In this document: positions 42,852-51,630 of the stretch, in pieces
Layout of the letters: each line of letters starts with the position of its first letter
Numbering within the stretch: the stretch's first letter is position 1
From: an uncultured candidatus Porisulfidus sp.
GTDB taxonomy: Bacteria; Pseudomonadota; Gammaproteobacteria; Poriferisulfidales; Poriferisulfidaceae
Direction: 5' to 3'
DNA length: 64,000 nucleotides
Assembly (NCBI GenBank): GCA_958431155.1
Contig: OY288106.1
Location: forward strand, 781,161-845,160
Translations under genes and position numbers: made by a program
The notes under the pieces: generated by a model
The model's input: only the letters and a program-made list of their open reading frames with translations
What the model was told of the DNA's origin: nothing
Databases searched by the model: none

Positions 42852-43973
42852 ATGTCCTTTGATTTACCAAAACGCGGACTGGTCTTTTGGCCAGTCGGAA
42901 ACGGTGACAGCACAACCATCGTCGTGGACTCTGAGATCTGCTTGCAGGTGGACTTAAACCACTTAGAGAAGTCTGAGGAGAATGACGATGCTAGTTGGGC
43001 CATTATTGATGAACTCGCAGACCGGCTTCCTAGCGTAGACGGACGCCCGTATCTAGCCGCTTTCGCCCTGACGCACCCTGATCAGGATCACTGTCGGGGT
43101 TTTGCTGAACTACTCGATAGGGTAGATATTGGTGAACTGTGGTTTACACCGAGAGTCTTTCTCGAATACAACGAGGATCTCTGCGACGATGCAGAAGAAT
43201 TCAAGAAGGAAGCAGAACGCCGAGTCAAGGAGACGATCAAAGCCGGGGGAGACCCCGGGACAGGCAATCGCGTCCGCGTCTTCGGTTACTCGGAACTGTT
43301 GGAAGAGGATGACTTTGAGGATTTCCCCGAAGATCGACTGACCGTGCCAGGGAATGAAATCACCTTAATTGACGAGGAAGACGTATCCGGCGAGTTCCGC
43401 GCCTTTATTCATGCGCCATTCAAGGACGATGACGCTGGCGACCGTAATGACACAAGCCTCGGCATGCAGGTTACGCTTTACGATGGAGACCAAGAGCTCT
43501 GTGCTTTGCTCTTTGGCGACCTTTCTTATCCAATCCTCCAGCGTATCTTCGAGCATACCGAGGAGGCGGATGATCTGGCCTGGAATGTGCTTCTCGCTCC
43601 GCACCACTGCTCGAAGGCTGCAATGTACTGGAAGGACGAGAATGACGATGAGGAAAAACTCAAGAAGCACATCGTAGAGGAAATGGATGAAGCGTCACTG
43701 GAACCGAATCGCGTGGTATCAAGTTCCAACTCGGTACCATCATCCAACAAATCTGGAGACAATCCACCGCATGCCAAAGCGAAGACGCAATACGAGAAAA
43801 TCACCGATTCTTTTCTTTGTACGATGGATCAGGATGAGCCGGTTGTGGCTGAACTTGACGACGAAAAAATTGTATTCACTAGAACTGCGGCTGCCACTTT
43901 GTCTGCAACACAAGCCGCGGACGTTGCACAGGGCTCAAGCGAACCTCCTGCCGATGCACATACTTACGGTTGA
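42852..43973 (+). CDS. ComEC-type metallo-beta-lactamase fold protein
   Basis: 373 residues, first gene of the island, with GGAGG 8-10 bases before the ATG. GNGDSTTIV (16-24) and THPDQDH (74-80) match the MBL domains found in ComEC/Rec2-like proteins, and later GDLSYPIL and LLAPHHCSK supply the further metal ligands. Substrates may be nucleic acid or nucleotides. Acidic inserts are frequent. After the MBL core a Ser/Ala/Pro-rich flexible tail of some 60-70 residues ends in glycine (DAHTYG). No signal peptide. The next gene starts 5 bases after its stop, so the two are coupled. Confidence 0.82.
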   Translation: MSFDLPKRGLVFWPVGNGDSTTIVVDSEICLQVDLNHLEKSEENDDASWAIIDELADRLPSVDGRPYLAAFALTHPDQDHCRGFAELLDRVDIGELWFTPRVFLEYNEDLCDDAEEFKKEAERRVKETIKAGGDPGTGNRVRVFGYSELLEEDDFEDFPEDRLTVPGNEITLIDEEDVSGEFRAFIHAPFKDDDAGDRNDTSLGMQVTLYDGDQELCALLFGDLSYPILQRIFEHTEEADDLAWNVLLAPHHCSKAAMYWKDENDDEEKLKKHIVEEMDEASLEPNRVVSSSNSVPSSNKSGDNPPHAKAKTQYEKITDSFLCTMDQDEPVVAELDDEKIVFTRTAAATLSATQAADVAQGSSEPPADAHTYG

Positions 43974-43978
43974 GGCTG

Positions 43979-46900
43979 ATGATCGACGCTTTCGAACTCG
44001 CTAGGGAGCAGATCAGAGAACTCGCGGATGCGTCAGACGGAACTGTTGTAATAGATGACGAAATAATTCAGTCAAATGGTTACCTTCGCTTCGACATAAG
44101 TATCCGCTTCAACGGCTTGGAACGAGTGGAGAACGGGCTCCGTATTCGGGCTCGTGAATCATTTTTTATCTTTGTTCCACCGACTTTTCCATTCCAGGCC
44201 CCCTCGGTCTATACGCAGCACACTCGCTTTTCTGGCTTTCGTCATGTCCAATGGCGAAAAAGCCTTTGTCTATACGGAAGTTCGATGGATTGGCAATCTG
44301 AAGATGGCATGTATGGGTTTATCAGGCGACTCGACTCCTGGATACGTGATGCCGCACTCAATAACCTAGACCCAGACGACGCACCTCTCCATCCACCAGT
44401 CGCATACCCCACAGTCGATCGCATGATTGTGCCTCGGGCGGATACGCCTGTAGTTGGTAGTTCGCCGTGGTTTGGATTTGCCGAACTCCGAGACCGTAAT
44501 CATCGCACCGAGATCATCAGCTGGAAAAAACATGGCCAAGAACATTCAAATTATTTTGCCCCCGCCATTCTCCTGCATAAGGAACTCCCTTTCGAATACC
44601 CTGAGACTGTCGAAGCTTTATTGAAGGAACTTGAATCTCATAGCATCAACTACGCCCCGTTCATTTTCGGGCTCTCCTCATACGCGCAACTCAGTAGCGC
44701 AGGGACACCACTTACGGTCATTCTCGGGGCTCCTATGCGCCGTATAGTCCCAGGCGGCCGTATTCTTCAGCATCTCGCCGCATGGGAAATTTCTGCTGAC
44801 GACGCAGACAAACTACGTGCACTAAACGCTTCCGCACAAATCAGTAATGCAGACCAACGGGAGGCTGCGATAAAAGAAGTCGTTGAATGGAGTATCTCAG
44901 CCAAGGTTGGGTGGTGCACTGTCCGCGAGATGCGCCCCGAGGTCACAAAGAGACGCGATCATACGTCCCCCATGGCTTGGTTTTGTGGCAAGAGTGTGGC
45001 CATTTGGGGGTGTGGTGCTGTAGGAAGCCACGTGGCAGAATCTGTCGTGCGGGCTGGCGCGAAAACAATTGAACTTGTTGACAGCAAGGCTGTTACCCCT
45101 GGACTTCTTGTGCGACAAGATTTCGAAGATGCCGATATAGGAAAAAACAAAGCTAATGCGCTTAAGGATCGGCTCAAACGAATCGAGCCCGAACTTGAGG
45201 TTACTGCTTTAACTGACGACCTTGTTTTTCGCATTACAAATTCAGACGCTATTTCAGAAGTGGATTTGATAATCGACTGTACAGCTTCACTAGCCGTCCG
45301 AACGGCCCTCGAACATGCGCTCCGGGATATCAATTCACGACCCGCGATTGCCTCCATGGCCATCAATAGCCAAGCGACAACGGCTATCGCTACGCTTTCG
45401 AATTCAAACCATAGCGGTGGACCTCTGGATCTTATCCGGCGACTGAAACTGGAAGCATGTCGAGAGCCAGGGCTCTCGAAGATGCTTGAGGCGTTCTGGC
45501 CAAACACCGTTCCAAGCGAACGCTTTCAGCCAGAACCAGGCTGCTCAGAGCCAACGTTTGTTGGATCCAACGCAGATCTTGCTGGTCTCTCCGCACGAAT
45601 GATTAATTCTATCGCTCGCGCCATTGCAACACCCAGCAGCCATCACTCGGGCGCAGGCTGGCTGTTCGAAGAATTGGAGCCGGTTTATGCTTTCACATGG
45701 CCCCAGGACTACGTACTTCAGGACGAAGAGCAAGGCTGCTCTATCAGAATGTGTCCACATGCCGCGCGAGAAATGCGTGGATGGGCCAGACGTTCTGCAC
45801 GTACGGCTGGAAAAAAGATTGAAACTGGTGGCTTAGTCTTCGGCGAGTTGAACGAGGCTGCGGGTGTTCTCTGGGTAACAGAAGTGGAAGGTCCTCCGCC
45901 AGACAGCCATGCGACCGAGGATCAATTCACCTGCGGGACCGAGGGCATGGAGGAGGCTGACAAAGAGCAGCGTGTTAGATTCCGTAAATCTGTTGTTTGC
46001 GTTGGCAGTTGGCATACTCATCCTACGTCAGCACCGCATCCAAGTGACGTTGACATTAACGCGGTTGCTCAACTTCTTGGTGATCCTGGCTCTACTCGGA
46101 AAACCTGCCTTATCCTTATCCTCTCGGGGAACCCCGATAACCCAACCCTTGGCGCGCATGTTTTTCGAACAAGATCGCGTGAAGAGAATCACCTTCGCAT
46201 CCAGCAGGATGCCAGAGCGACAATGCGCCTTGAGCCACAGCCCCAAAAAACACAAAATATTGGACTGGCCCTATCCGGCGGGGGTTCTCGTGCTATCGCA
46301 TTCCATCTCGGGTGCCTACGAGCCCTGTCTGATCTTGATCTTCTCAACCGTATACAAGTAATCTCAAGCGTTTCAGGAGGATCAATCATTTCAGCAATGT
46401 ACGCATACTCCAGTGAATCATTCCAAGAGTTTGACGCGCGTGTGGTGCAACTTCTACGTCGAGGGCTCCACCGTGACATATCCCTCCAGATGTTGAAACC
46501 AAGCTCAATCTGGGAAATTCTGAAAGTTCGCGCCATCGCAAACACGTGCCTTCTTATACGCATGCTCTATCACTTGATTGATGCTGTAGTGCGGTCGGAT
46601 TTGGCCGGTCGCCTTGGTCCTCCTCCAATGCGTACATTCAGTCGCACAGAGGCATTCCGTAATGTCATTGCGAAATCCCTATTTGGCGACACCCTTGTTC
46701 GCGATATTGCACGAGATTCGCTTCATACAATTATCAATGCCACTGAGCTGAAAACTGGCTCAGCATTTCGGTTTGGAAGCAGGGAAAGTGGCTGCTGGAG
46801 ATTCGGAACAATTGCTCCTGAAGATGCATTGCTTGCCGATGCTGTGGCTGCCTCTGCAGCTTACCCGGTCTGGCTCCCAGCACTTGACCGCAAGTATCGC

Positions 46901-47392
46901 TTCGCAAAAAATGGGCATTCTGGAGAATCGAAGCGTGTTGTGCTCACTGATGGCGGGATCTTCGAAAATCTCGGCGTAAGTCCAATGGAGCCCGGTAGGA
47001 CACCTTCAGTTAGCACTAACGTTTTCGACCCCGACTACATCATCTGCTGCGATGCGGGTGCTGGTCTATTTGATGATGACAGCCATCCAACACGCTGGCC
47101 CACTCGAATGTACAGATCATTCCTCACGGTCTTTCGAAAGGTGCAAGATGCCTCGCGGAAACGGCTACACTCTCTCGCTGATGACGAAAAGATATCAGGC
47201 TTCGCGCTATGCTACCTTGGGCAACAGGACAGGGCCTTGCCCCGGATTCCAGCGGGGCTCCCTAAACGGGATGAGGTCAAGGACTACCCAACCGATTTTG
47301 CCGCCATGTCAGCAGAAGATATAGACTGTCTAACACTTCGCGGGGAACTTCTGACAAGATTTCTCATTTCCTACTACCTTCCAGATCTATGA
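43979..47392 (+). CDS. E2-E1-JAB-patatin fusion protein
   Basis: Single 1137-residue chain with four enzyme modules (numbering from the ATG at 43979; a TTG at 43970 is also open). Residues 1-135 look like an E2 conjugating domain, with FIFVPPTFPFQAPSV and a candidate catalytic Cys97 in RKSLCLYG. About 150-310 is a linker domain. About 332-550 is a ThiF/E1 adenylation domain: GCGAVGSHVAE (345-355), LVDSKAV, DCTAS, and a candidate thioester Cys522 in GCSEPTF. About 600-740 is a JAMM peptidase: Glu623, His679, His681, Ser689, Asp692 (HTHPTSAPHPSDVD). From 761 a patatin-like phospholipase: GGGSRAIAFHLG, Ser799 in SSVSGGS, Asp991 in TDGG. All key residues are present. Confidence 0.85.
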   Translation: MIDAFELAREQIRELADASDGTVVIDDEIIQSNGYLRFDISIRFNGLERVENGLRIRARESFFIFVPPTFPFQAPSVYTQHTRFSGFRHVQWRKSLCLYGSSMDWQSEDGMYGFIRRLDSWIRDAALNNLDPDDAPLHPPVAYPTVDRMIVPRADTPVVGSSPWFGFAELRDRNHRTEIISWKKHGQEHSNYFAPAILLHKELPFEYPETVEALLKELESHSINYAPFIFGLSSYAQLSSAGTPLTVILGAPMRRIVPGGRILQHLAAWEISADDADKLRALNASAQISNADQREAAIKEVVEWSISAKVGWCTVREMRPEVTKRRDHTSPMAWFCGKSVAIWGCGAVGSHVAESVVRAGAKTIELVDSKAVTPGLLVRQDFEDADIGKNKANALKDRLKRIEPELEVTALTDDLVFRITNSDAISEVDLIIDCTASLAVRTALEHALRDINSRPAIASMAINSQATTAIATLSNSNHSGGPLDLIRRLKLEACREPGLSKMLEAFWPNTVPSERFQPEPGCSEPTFVGSNADLAGLSARMINSIARAIATPSSHHSGAGWLFEELEPVYAFTWPQDYVLQDEEQGCSIRMCPHAAREMRGWARRSARTAGKKIETGGLVFGELNEAAGVLWVTEVEGPPPDSHATEDQFTCGTEGMEEADKEQRVRFRKSVVCVGSWHTHPTSAPHPSDVDINAVAQLLGDPGSTRKTCLILILSGNPDNPTLGAHVFRTRSREENHLRIQQDARATMRLEPQPQKTQNIGLALSGGGSRAIAFHLGCLRALSDLDLLNRIQVISSVSGGSIISAMYAYSSESFQEFDARVVQLLRRGLHRDISLQMLKPSSIWEILKVRAIANTCLLIRMLYHLIDAVVRSDLAGRLGPPPMRTFSRTEAFRNVIAKSLFGDTLVRDIARDSLHTIINATELKTGSAFRFGSRESGCWRFGTIAPEDALLADAVAASAAYPVWLPALDRKYRFAKNGHSGESKRVVLTDGGIFENLGVSPMEPGRTPSVSTNVFDPDYIICCDAGAGLFDDDSHPTRWPTRMYRSFLTVFRKVQDASRKRLHSLADDEKISGFALCYLGQQDRALPRIPAGLPKRDEVKDYPTDFAAMSAEDIDCLTLRGELLTRFLISYYLPDL

Positions 47393-47405
47393 CGACCTCC
47401 AATCA

Positions 47406-48284
47406 TCATACCGACAACGAACCGATATAGTTGGTGTAAGTACTAGCCGATTTGTCTTCTAGGAAGTCTACACTGTAGGTCGAACTGTCTACGTAAATAT
47501 GAACCCAATTTGTGATGCATTCGAAATAAACAGAACCTGCGGAGTTCTGAGTAATCGTGTTGTAGTTCGTGTAGTAACTCAGATCTTCAGATGGGGCCTC
47601 GCCAATTACTACAATTTGCGGATCCATCTCTTCCAGAATTGGCTTAGGGATTTGTCCACTCGACCTCCCATGGTGTGGCGCAAAAAGAATGTCCACACTC
47701 GGCCATGTAATCTCATTTTTAACTTCTTCCATGAAGTCCGTCTCAAGATCGCCAAACCAAGCCATATCGACACCGTTTTTGAGCGAATACGTGATCACTG
47801 GCGAGATGTTGTTCGGGCTTTTTCCTTCATCAGCATCTTCTAACGCTTTCTTGAAGTGCTCATTTGAGGTGATGGGCCAATGGATGTTGATGCCGGAACA
47901 GCCGCGTTCTTCATCGCTCTGATTCATCCATTTCCTCTCGCATCCTTTATATATGTAGAATGCCTTGTCACTGCCACGCAGGTTTTTATAGCGTATAAAA
48001 TCGTCAGTTTCTTCTTCCTTAATCGCGCTGTTTTCCACGACATAGAAATTTAAAATATTAATATGATCATCCAAGGCCACTAGCCCCATGAGATGGTCTT
48101 GGTCAGGGTGCGTCGAGATGAAGCGCGTAATTCCTTTTCCTTTTCGTTGTTTGTCGATTTCCCCCAATAGCCAGCTTCTATCAGCTTCTGAAATATTACA
48201 GTCAATGATTGTGCAATTATCTGAGTCATGTCGAATCGAGAACATGTCGCCATTACTCACGGAATAGGAATGCACTATGCTCAT
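47406..48284 (-). CDS. Second ComEC-type metallo-beta-lactamase fold protein
   Basis: 292 residues from the ATG at 48284; a GTG at 48296 would add four. THPDQDH (58-64) is identical to the motif in the island's first gene, and WFGDLETDFM and LFAPHHGRSSG complete the metal site. Shorter, without the long Ser/Pro tail. It is convergent with the E2-E1-JAB-patatin gene (13 bases between stops) and follows dxs by about 16 bases on the same strand, so it is probably read from the xseB-dxs transcript. A+T-rich compared with dxs. Confidence 0.82.
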   Translation of the reverse strand: MSIVHSYSVSNGDMFSIRHDSDNCTIIDCNISEADRSWLLGEIDKQRKGKGITRFISTHPDQDHLMGLVALDDHINILNFYVVENSAIKEEETDDFIRYKNLRGSDKAFYIYKGCERKWMNQSDEERGCSGINIHWPITSNEHFKKALEDADEGKSPNNISPVITYSLKNGVDMAWFGDLETDFMEEVKNEITWPSVDILFAPHHGRSSGQIPKPILEEMDPQIVVIGEAPSEDLSYYTNYNTITQNSAGSVYFECITNWVHIYVDSSTYSVDFLEDKSASTYTNYIGSLSV

Positions 48285-48300
48285 TGGGGAGCCCACAAAA

Positions 48301-50154
48301 TTAGATGCTCGCCTGATATTCGGCTACTGACTTTCTGATTCCCTCGGTGTCCAAACCAATCGAAGCCAACTGCTCTTCGCGGGCCCCGTGTTCTACATAG
48401 TGATCCGGAAGACCTAATTGAAGCAGTCGGGTAGAACCATCCAACTCCAATTCCTCAGCCACCGCGCTGCCTGCCCCGCCCGCCACCACGTTGTCTTCGA
48501 CAGTCACCAGCAGGCTATGAGTCGCCGCCACCTCGTTCAGGCATTCCATATCCAAAGGTTTGACGAAGCGCATGTCGATCAGCGCCGCATCCAGTTCTTC
48601 CGCGACCGGGCTCACCTGATCCAACAGGCTGCCGAACACCAGAAACGCGATCTCGCTCCCTTCGCGAACCTTCCGCGCCTTGCCGATCGGGATCGGCTCC
48701 AAGGTTTCTTCGATCTCGGCCCCCGGGCCCTTGCCGCGAGGATAGCGCACCGCTGCTGGACCCTCATGAAGATACCCGGTCGTCAGCATCTTCCGACACT
48801 CGTTTTCATCGGACGGCGCCATGATGACCACGCCCGGCAAACAACGCAAATAGGACAGATCAAACGCGCCGACATGGGTTTTTCCGTCGTTTCCGACCTG
48901 CCCCGCCCGATCAATCGCGAGCAACACATCCAACTCCTGCACCACGATGTCATGGATCAACTGATCGTAGCCGCGTTGCAGGAAAGTCGAATAGATGGCC
49001 ACCACCGGCTTCTCGCCCGCGCAGGCCATGCCCGCGGCCACGGCGACCGAGTGCTGTTCGGCGATGCCGACATCAAAATAACGATCCGGATATTCTTTTT
49101 CGAAGCGGACAAGGCCGCTGCCCTCTCTCATCGCCGGAGTGATCGCCATCAGCCTTGAATCCGCAGCGGCCTGGTCACATAACCAGTTTCCAAATACCTG
49201 CGTGTAGGTTGGCTTCCCGTCCGACCCTTTTTTCTGCACACCGATTTCCGGATCGAAGATCGGCACCGCGTGATAACCCACAGGATCTCCTTCGGCTGGC
49301 TCGTAGCCCATCCCCTTCTGGGTGATGACGTGTAGTAGCCGCGGGCCGGTCTGGTCGCGCATCTGCTCCACGATTTTCAGCAGCCCCAACATGTCGTGGC
49401 CGCCGATCGGTCCGAAATACTGCACCCCCAACTCCTCGAACAGCGTGCCCGGCAAGATCATCCCCTTGAGATGCTCCTCCATCCTCATCGCGAATTTTTT
49501 AACCCGGGGGACTGAACTCAGCATGCGCTGGCCCGTTTCGCGCACCGAGGTATACAGGCTCCCTGCCAGCAGGCGGGTCAGGTAACGGGACATGGCGCCC
49601 ACATTCGGCGAAATCGACATTTCGTTGTCGTTGAGGATCACCAGCACGTCCGCGTCGGAAACCCCCAAGTGGTTGAGCGCTTCGTAGGCCAAGCCGGCGC
49701 TCAATCCACCGTCTCCAATCACCGCAATCGATTTGCACGGTTTCCCGGCGTTGCGGCTGGCCAGCGCCATGCCCAAGGCCGCGCTGATCGAAGTGCTGGA
49801 GTGACCCACCCCGAAGCAGTCGTAGGGGCTTTCTTCCCGAGCCGGGAACGGCGCCAGACCACCCCAGCGGCGAATCGTCTCCAACTGGTCGCGGCGCCCA
49901 GTTAGAACCTTGTGCCCGTAGCTCTGGTGCCCCACGTCCCAGACCAGCCAATCTTCCGGAGTGTTGAATGCATAATGCAAGGCCACGGTCAACTCGACCG
50001 CGCCGAGGCTGGCCCCGAAGTGTCCGCCACAGCGGGCCACGCCCTGGATCAAGAATTCGCGAAGTTCATTGGCAACCGCCGGAAGATCCTCGCGATTCAA
50101 TGCGCGCAAATCCGCCGGGCTTTCGATCTTCGATAGAAAAGGAAAGTCATCCAC
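48301..50154 (-). CDS. dxs: 1-deoxy-D-xylulose-5-phosphate synthase
   Basis: Thiamin-diphosphate enzyme, first step of the MEP pathway. The ThDP motif begins [16 protein letters not shown] (146-161), where most family members have GDGAMTAG, and ends near [10 protein letters not shown]. The transketolase pyrimidine domain shows [17 protein letters not shown] with the catalytic Glu. 617 residues is normal. xseB ends 2 bases upstream. The usual ispA between xseB and dxs is missing. ispE at 9371 works in the same pathway. Confidence 0.96.
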   Translation of the reverse strand: MDDFPFLSKIESPADLRALNREDLPAVANELREFLIQGVARCGGHFGASLGAVELTVALHYAFNTPEDWLVWDVGHQSYGHKVLTGRRDQLETIRRWGGLAPFPAREESPYDCFGVGHSSTSISAALGMALASRNAGKPCKSIAVIGDGGLSAGLAYEALNHLGVSDADVLVILNDNEMSISPNVGAMSRYLTRLLAGSLYTSVRETGQRMLSSVPRVKKFAMRMEEHLKGMILPGTLFEELGVQYFGPIGGHDMLGLLKIVEQMRDQTGPRLLHVITQKGMGYEPAEGDPVGYHAVPIFDPEIGVQKKGSDGKPTYTQVFGNWLCDQAAADSRLMAITPAMREGSGLVRFEKEYPDRYFDVGIAEQHSVAVAAGMACAGEKPVVAIYSTFLQRGYDQLIHDIVVQELDVLLAIDRAGQVGNDGKTHVGAFDLSYLRCLPGVVIMAPSDENECRKMLTTGYLHEGPAAVRYPRGKGPGAEIEETLEPIPIGKARKVREGSEIAFLVFGSLLDQVSPVAEELDAALIDMRFVKPLDMECLNEVAATHSLLVTVEDNVVAGGAGSAVAEELELDGSTRLLQLGLPDHYVEHGAREEQLASIGLDTEGIRKSVAEYQASI

Positions 50155-50156
50155 GA

Positions 50157-50429
50157 CTATTTATCCATGTCTTTGTCGTCATCGTCCATGATATCCATGG
50201 ACTGGGAGGCGGTCTCCCCACCCTCCTGCTCCACGATCTTGTCGACCCTCTGCTGCGCCTGATCCAGGCGCTCGCGCAACGTGCGCACCAAGGCGACACC
50301 CTGCTCGAAGTCCTGCAGGGATTCCTCCAGCGAGATCTCACCACTTTCCAGCCGTTCGACCAGGTCCTCCAACTGCTTCAGAGAATCTTCAAAAGGAAAA
50401 ACCTGGGCATCTTCCTGTCGATCTGCCAT
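50157..50429 (-). CDS. xseB: Exodeoxyribonuclease VII small subunit
   Basis: Non-catalytic subunit of ExoVII, which degrades single-stranded DNA. 90 residues; the family core [37 protein letters not shown] and CQ-type helix [15 protein letters not shown] are all present. The C-terminus has an acidic tail ([13 protein letters not shown]) longer than usual. It leads the operon with dxs directly after it. Divergent from ygfZ. Confidence 0.93.
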   Translation of the reverse strand: MADRQEDAQVFPFEDSLKQLEDLVERLESGEISLEESLQDFEQGVALVRTLRERLDQAQQRVDKIVEQEGGETASQSMDIMDDDDKDMDK

Positions 50430-50516
50430 ACCTCGCCCCCGAAAAATTGGGTTGCGGTTAGTTTATCACCGGACTTGCGCCCGTTACAATGGAAAATTGG
50501 AAATCAAGTGCCAGCC

Positions 50517-51467
50517 ATGCCTGCGGAATCCCACTCAAGCCTTTACGCCCTCGACGACTGGACCATCCTCGGTGTCGGCGGAGCCGACGCCTCCAACTTC
50601 CTGCACGGCCAGTTCACCAACGACCTCCTGGCACTGCCCGAAGACCAGGCCCAGTTGTCCGCCTACTGCATGCCCAAGGGACAGATGATCGCCAACTTCC
50701 TGGTCTGGCGTACTACCGAGGGCCAGTACCGGATCGCGCTTCCCTCGGGGCTCGCCCAAGCCGTGTCACAACGGCTGCAACTGTTTAAACTGCGCTCCGA
50801 CGTTGAAATCGAATCGCTGGCAGAATCTCTCTCCCTCTTCGGCATCACGGAATCCTATCCTGAAGAACACCCCGCATCGCCAGTCGAACTGCCTCAATCC
50901 CCACTCGGCAAAACAGAAACCGGCCCGTACACCGCCATCGCCTGGCCGGGGCCACGCCCCCGGTGGCTGGTGACCTGCCCCCCGGATGCGGCAACCGCTC
51001 TGTGGGAAGGAAGCGAAGCTCCAAGCTCAGGCTCTGACTTGTGGCGGCTCTGGGACATCGAGGACGGTATCCCGTTTGTGCGCGTCGAGAACCGCGAGCA
51101 ATTCGTCCCGCAACACTTGAACCTGGACCTGGTCGACGCAATCAGTTTCAGCAAGGGATGCTACCCCGGCCAGGAAGTGGTCGCGCGAATGAAGTACCGC
51201 GGCCAGATCAAGTTCCGCACCTACCGCTTGAGCGGCGACTGCGACGAGGCCCCGATCCCGGGCGATCCGATTCATCTGAGCGAGGATTCCGAAGCCCGTC
51301 CCTGCGGGCGGGTGGTCGACGCCCGCATCCCGCCTGGCGGCGGTCCCTGCCAGATACTGGCCTCCGTCCGTGCGGCGGATGCCGGCCAGCCACTGCGTGC
51401 GCAACGTCCGGACGGCCCATCCCTCGAACAACTCCCGCTCCCCTACGAACTGACCGAGGGCGAATGA
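50517..51467 (+). CDS. ygfZ: YgfZ/GcvT-family tRNA-modification/Fe-S protein
   Basis: Folate-binding-type protein needed for some iron-sulfur enzymes such as MiaB. From the ATG at 50517 it has 316 residues (a longer open frame upstream is a shadow of dxs). The signature KGCYPGQEVVARMKYRG is intact with its conserved Cys. The N-terminal LHGQFTNDLLALPEDQAQLS and the C-terminal barrel (KFRTYRLSG, GRVVDARI) match the family. A 51-residue membrane protein gene follows 1 base after its stop. Confidence 0.93.
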   Translation: MPAESHSSLYALDDWTILGVGGADASNFLHGQFTNDLLALPEDQAQLSAYCMPKGQMIANFLVWRTTEGQYRIALPSGLAQAVSQRLQLFKLRSDVEIESLAESLSLFGITESYPEEHPASPVELPQSPLGKTETGPYTAIAWPGPRPRWLVTCPPDAATALWEGSEAPSSGSDLWRLWDIEDGIPFVRVENREQFVPQHLNLDLVDAISFSKGCYPGQEVVARMKYRGQIKFRTYRLSGDCDEAPIPGDPIHLSEDSEARPCGRVVDARIPPGGGPCQILASVRAADAGQPLRAQRPDGPSLEQLPLPYELTEGE

Positions 51468-51468
51468 T

Positions 51469-51624
51469 ATGTCTCGAATGATGCTGATTCTGTACGCGGC
51501 GATCCTGTTGCTGATCGGCGGCTACATCCTGTTCAACCGCCAACGCGAAATCGCCACGCTGCTTTACTTTCTCGGAGCAATCGCAGCCGGACTGGCGATC
51601 ATCGGGTTTCTGGAAGTTATTTAG
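51469..51624 (+). CDS. Very small two-helix membrane protein
   Basis: 51 residues, MSRMMLILYAAILLLIGGYI, then LFNRQREIATLLYFLGAIAA and GLAIIGFLEVI. Two hydrophobic segments (about 4-21 and 31-50) flank a short basic loop with RQRE. It begins 1 base after the ygfZ stop and ends 6 bases before the convergent lysS stop, so it fills the space exactly, and translation is likely coupled to ygfZ. The family is not recognised. Confidence 0.6.
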   Translation: MSRMMLILYAAILLLIGGYILFNRQREIATLLYFLGAIAAGLAIIGFLEVI

Positions 51625-51630
51625 CCAGGC

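Noticed and set aside
42852-47392. Calling the island a type II CBASS operon
   Set aside because: E1-E2, JAB and a patatin are there, but no CD-NTase (polymerase-beta fold GS...DxD) can be found in the operon or in either flank.
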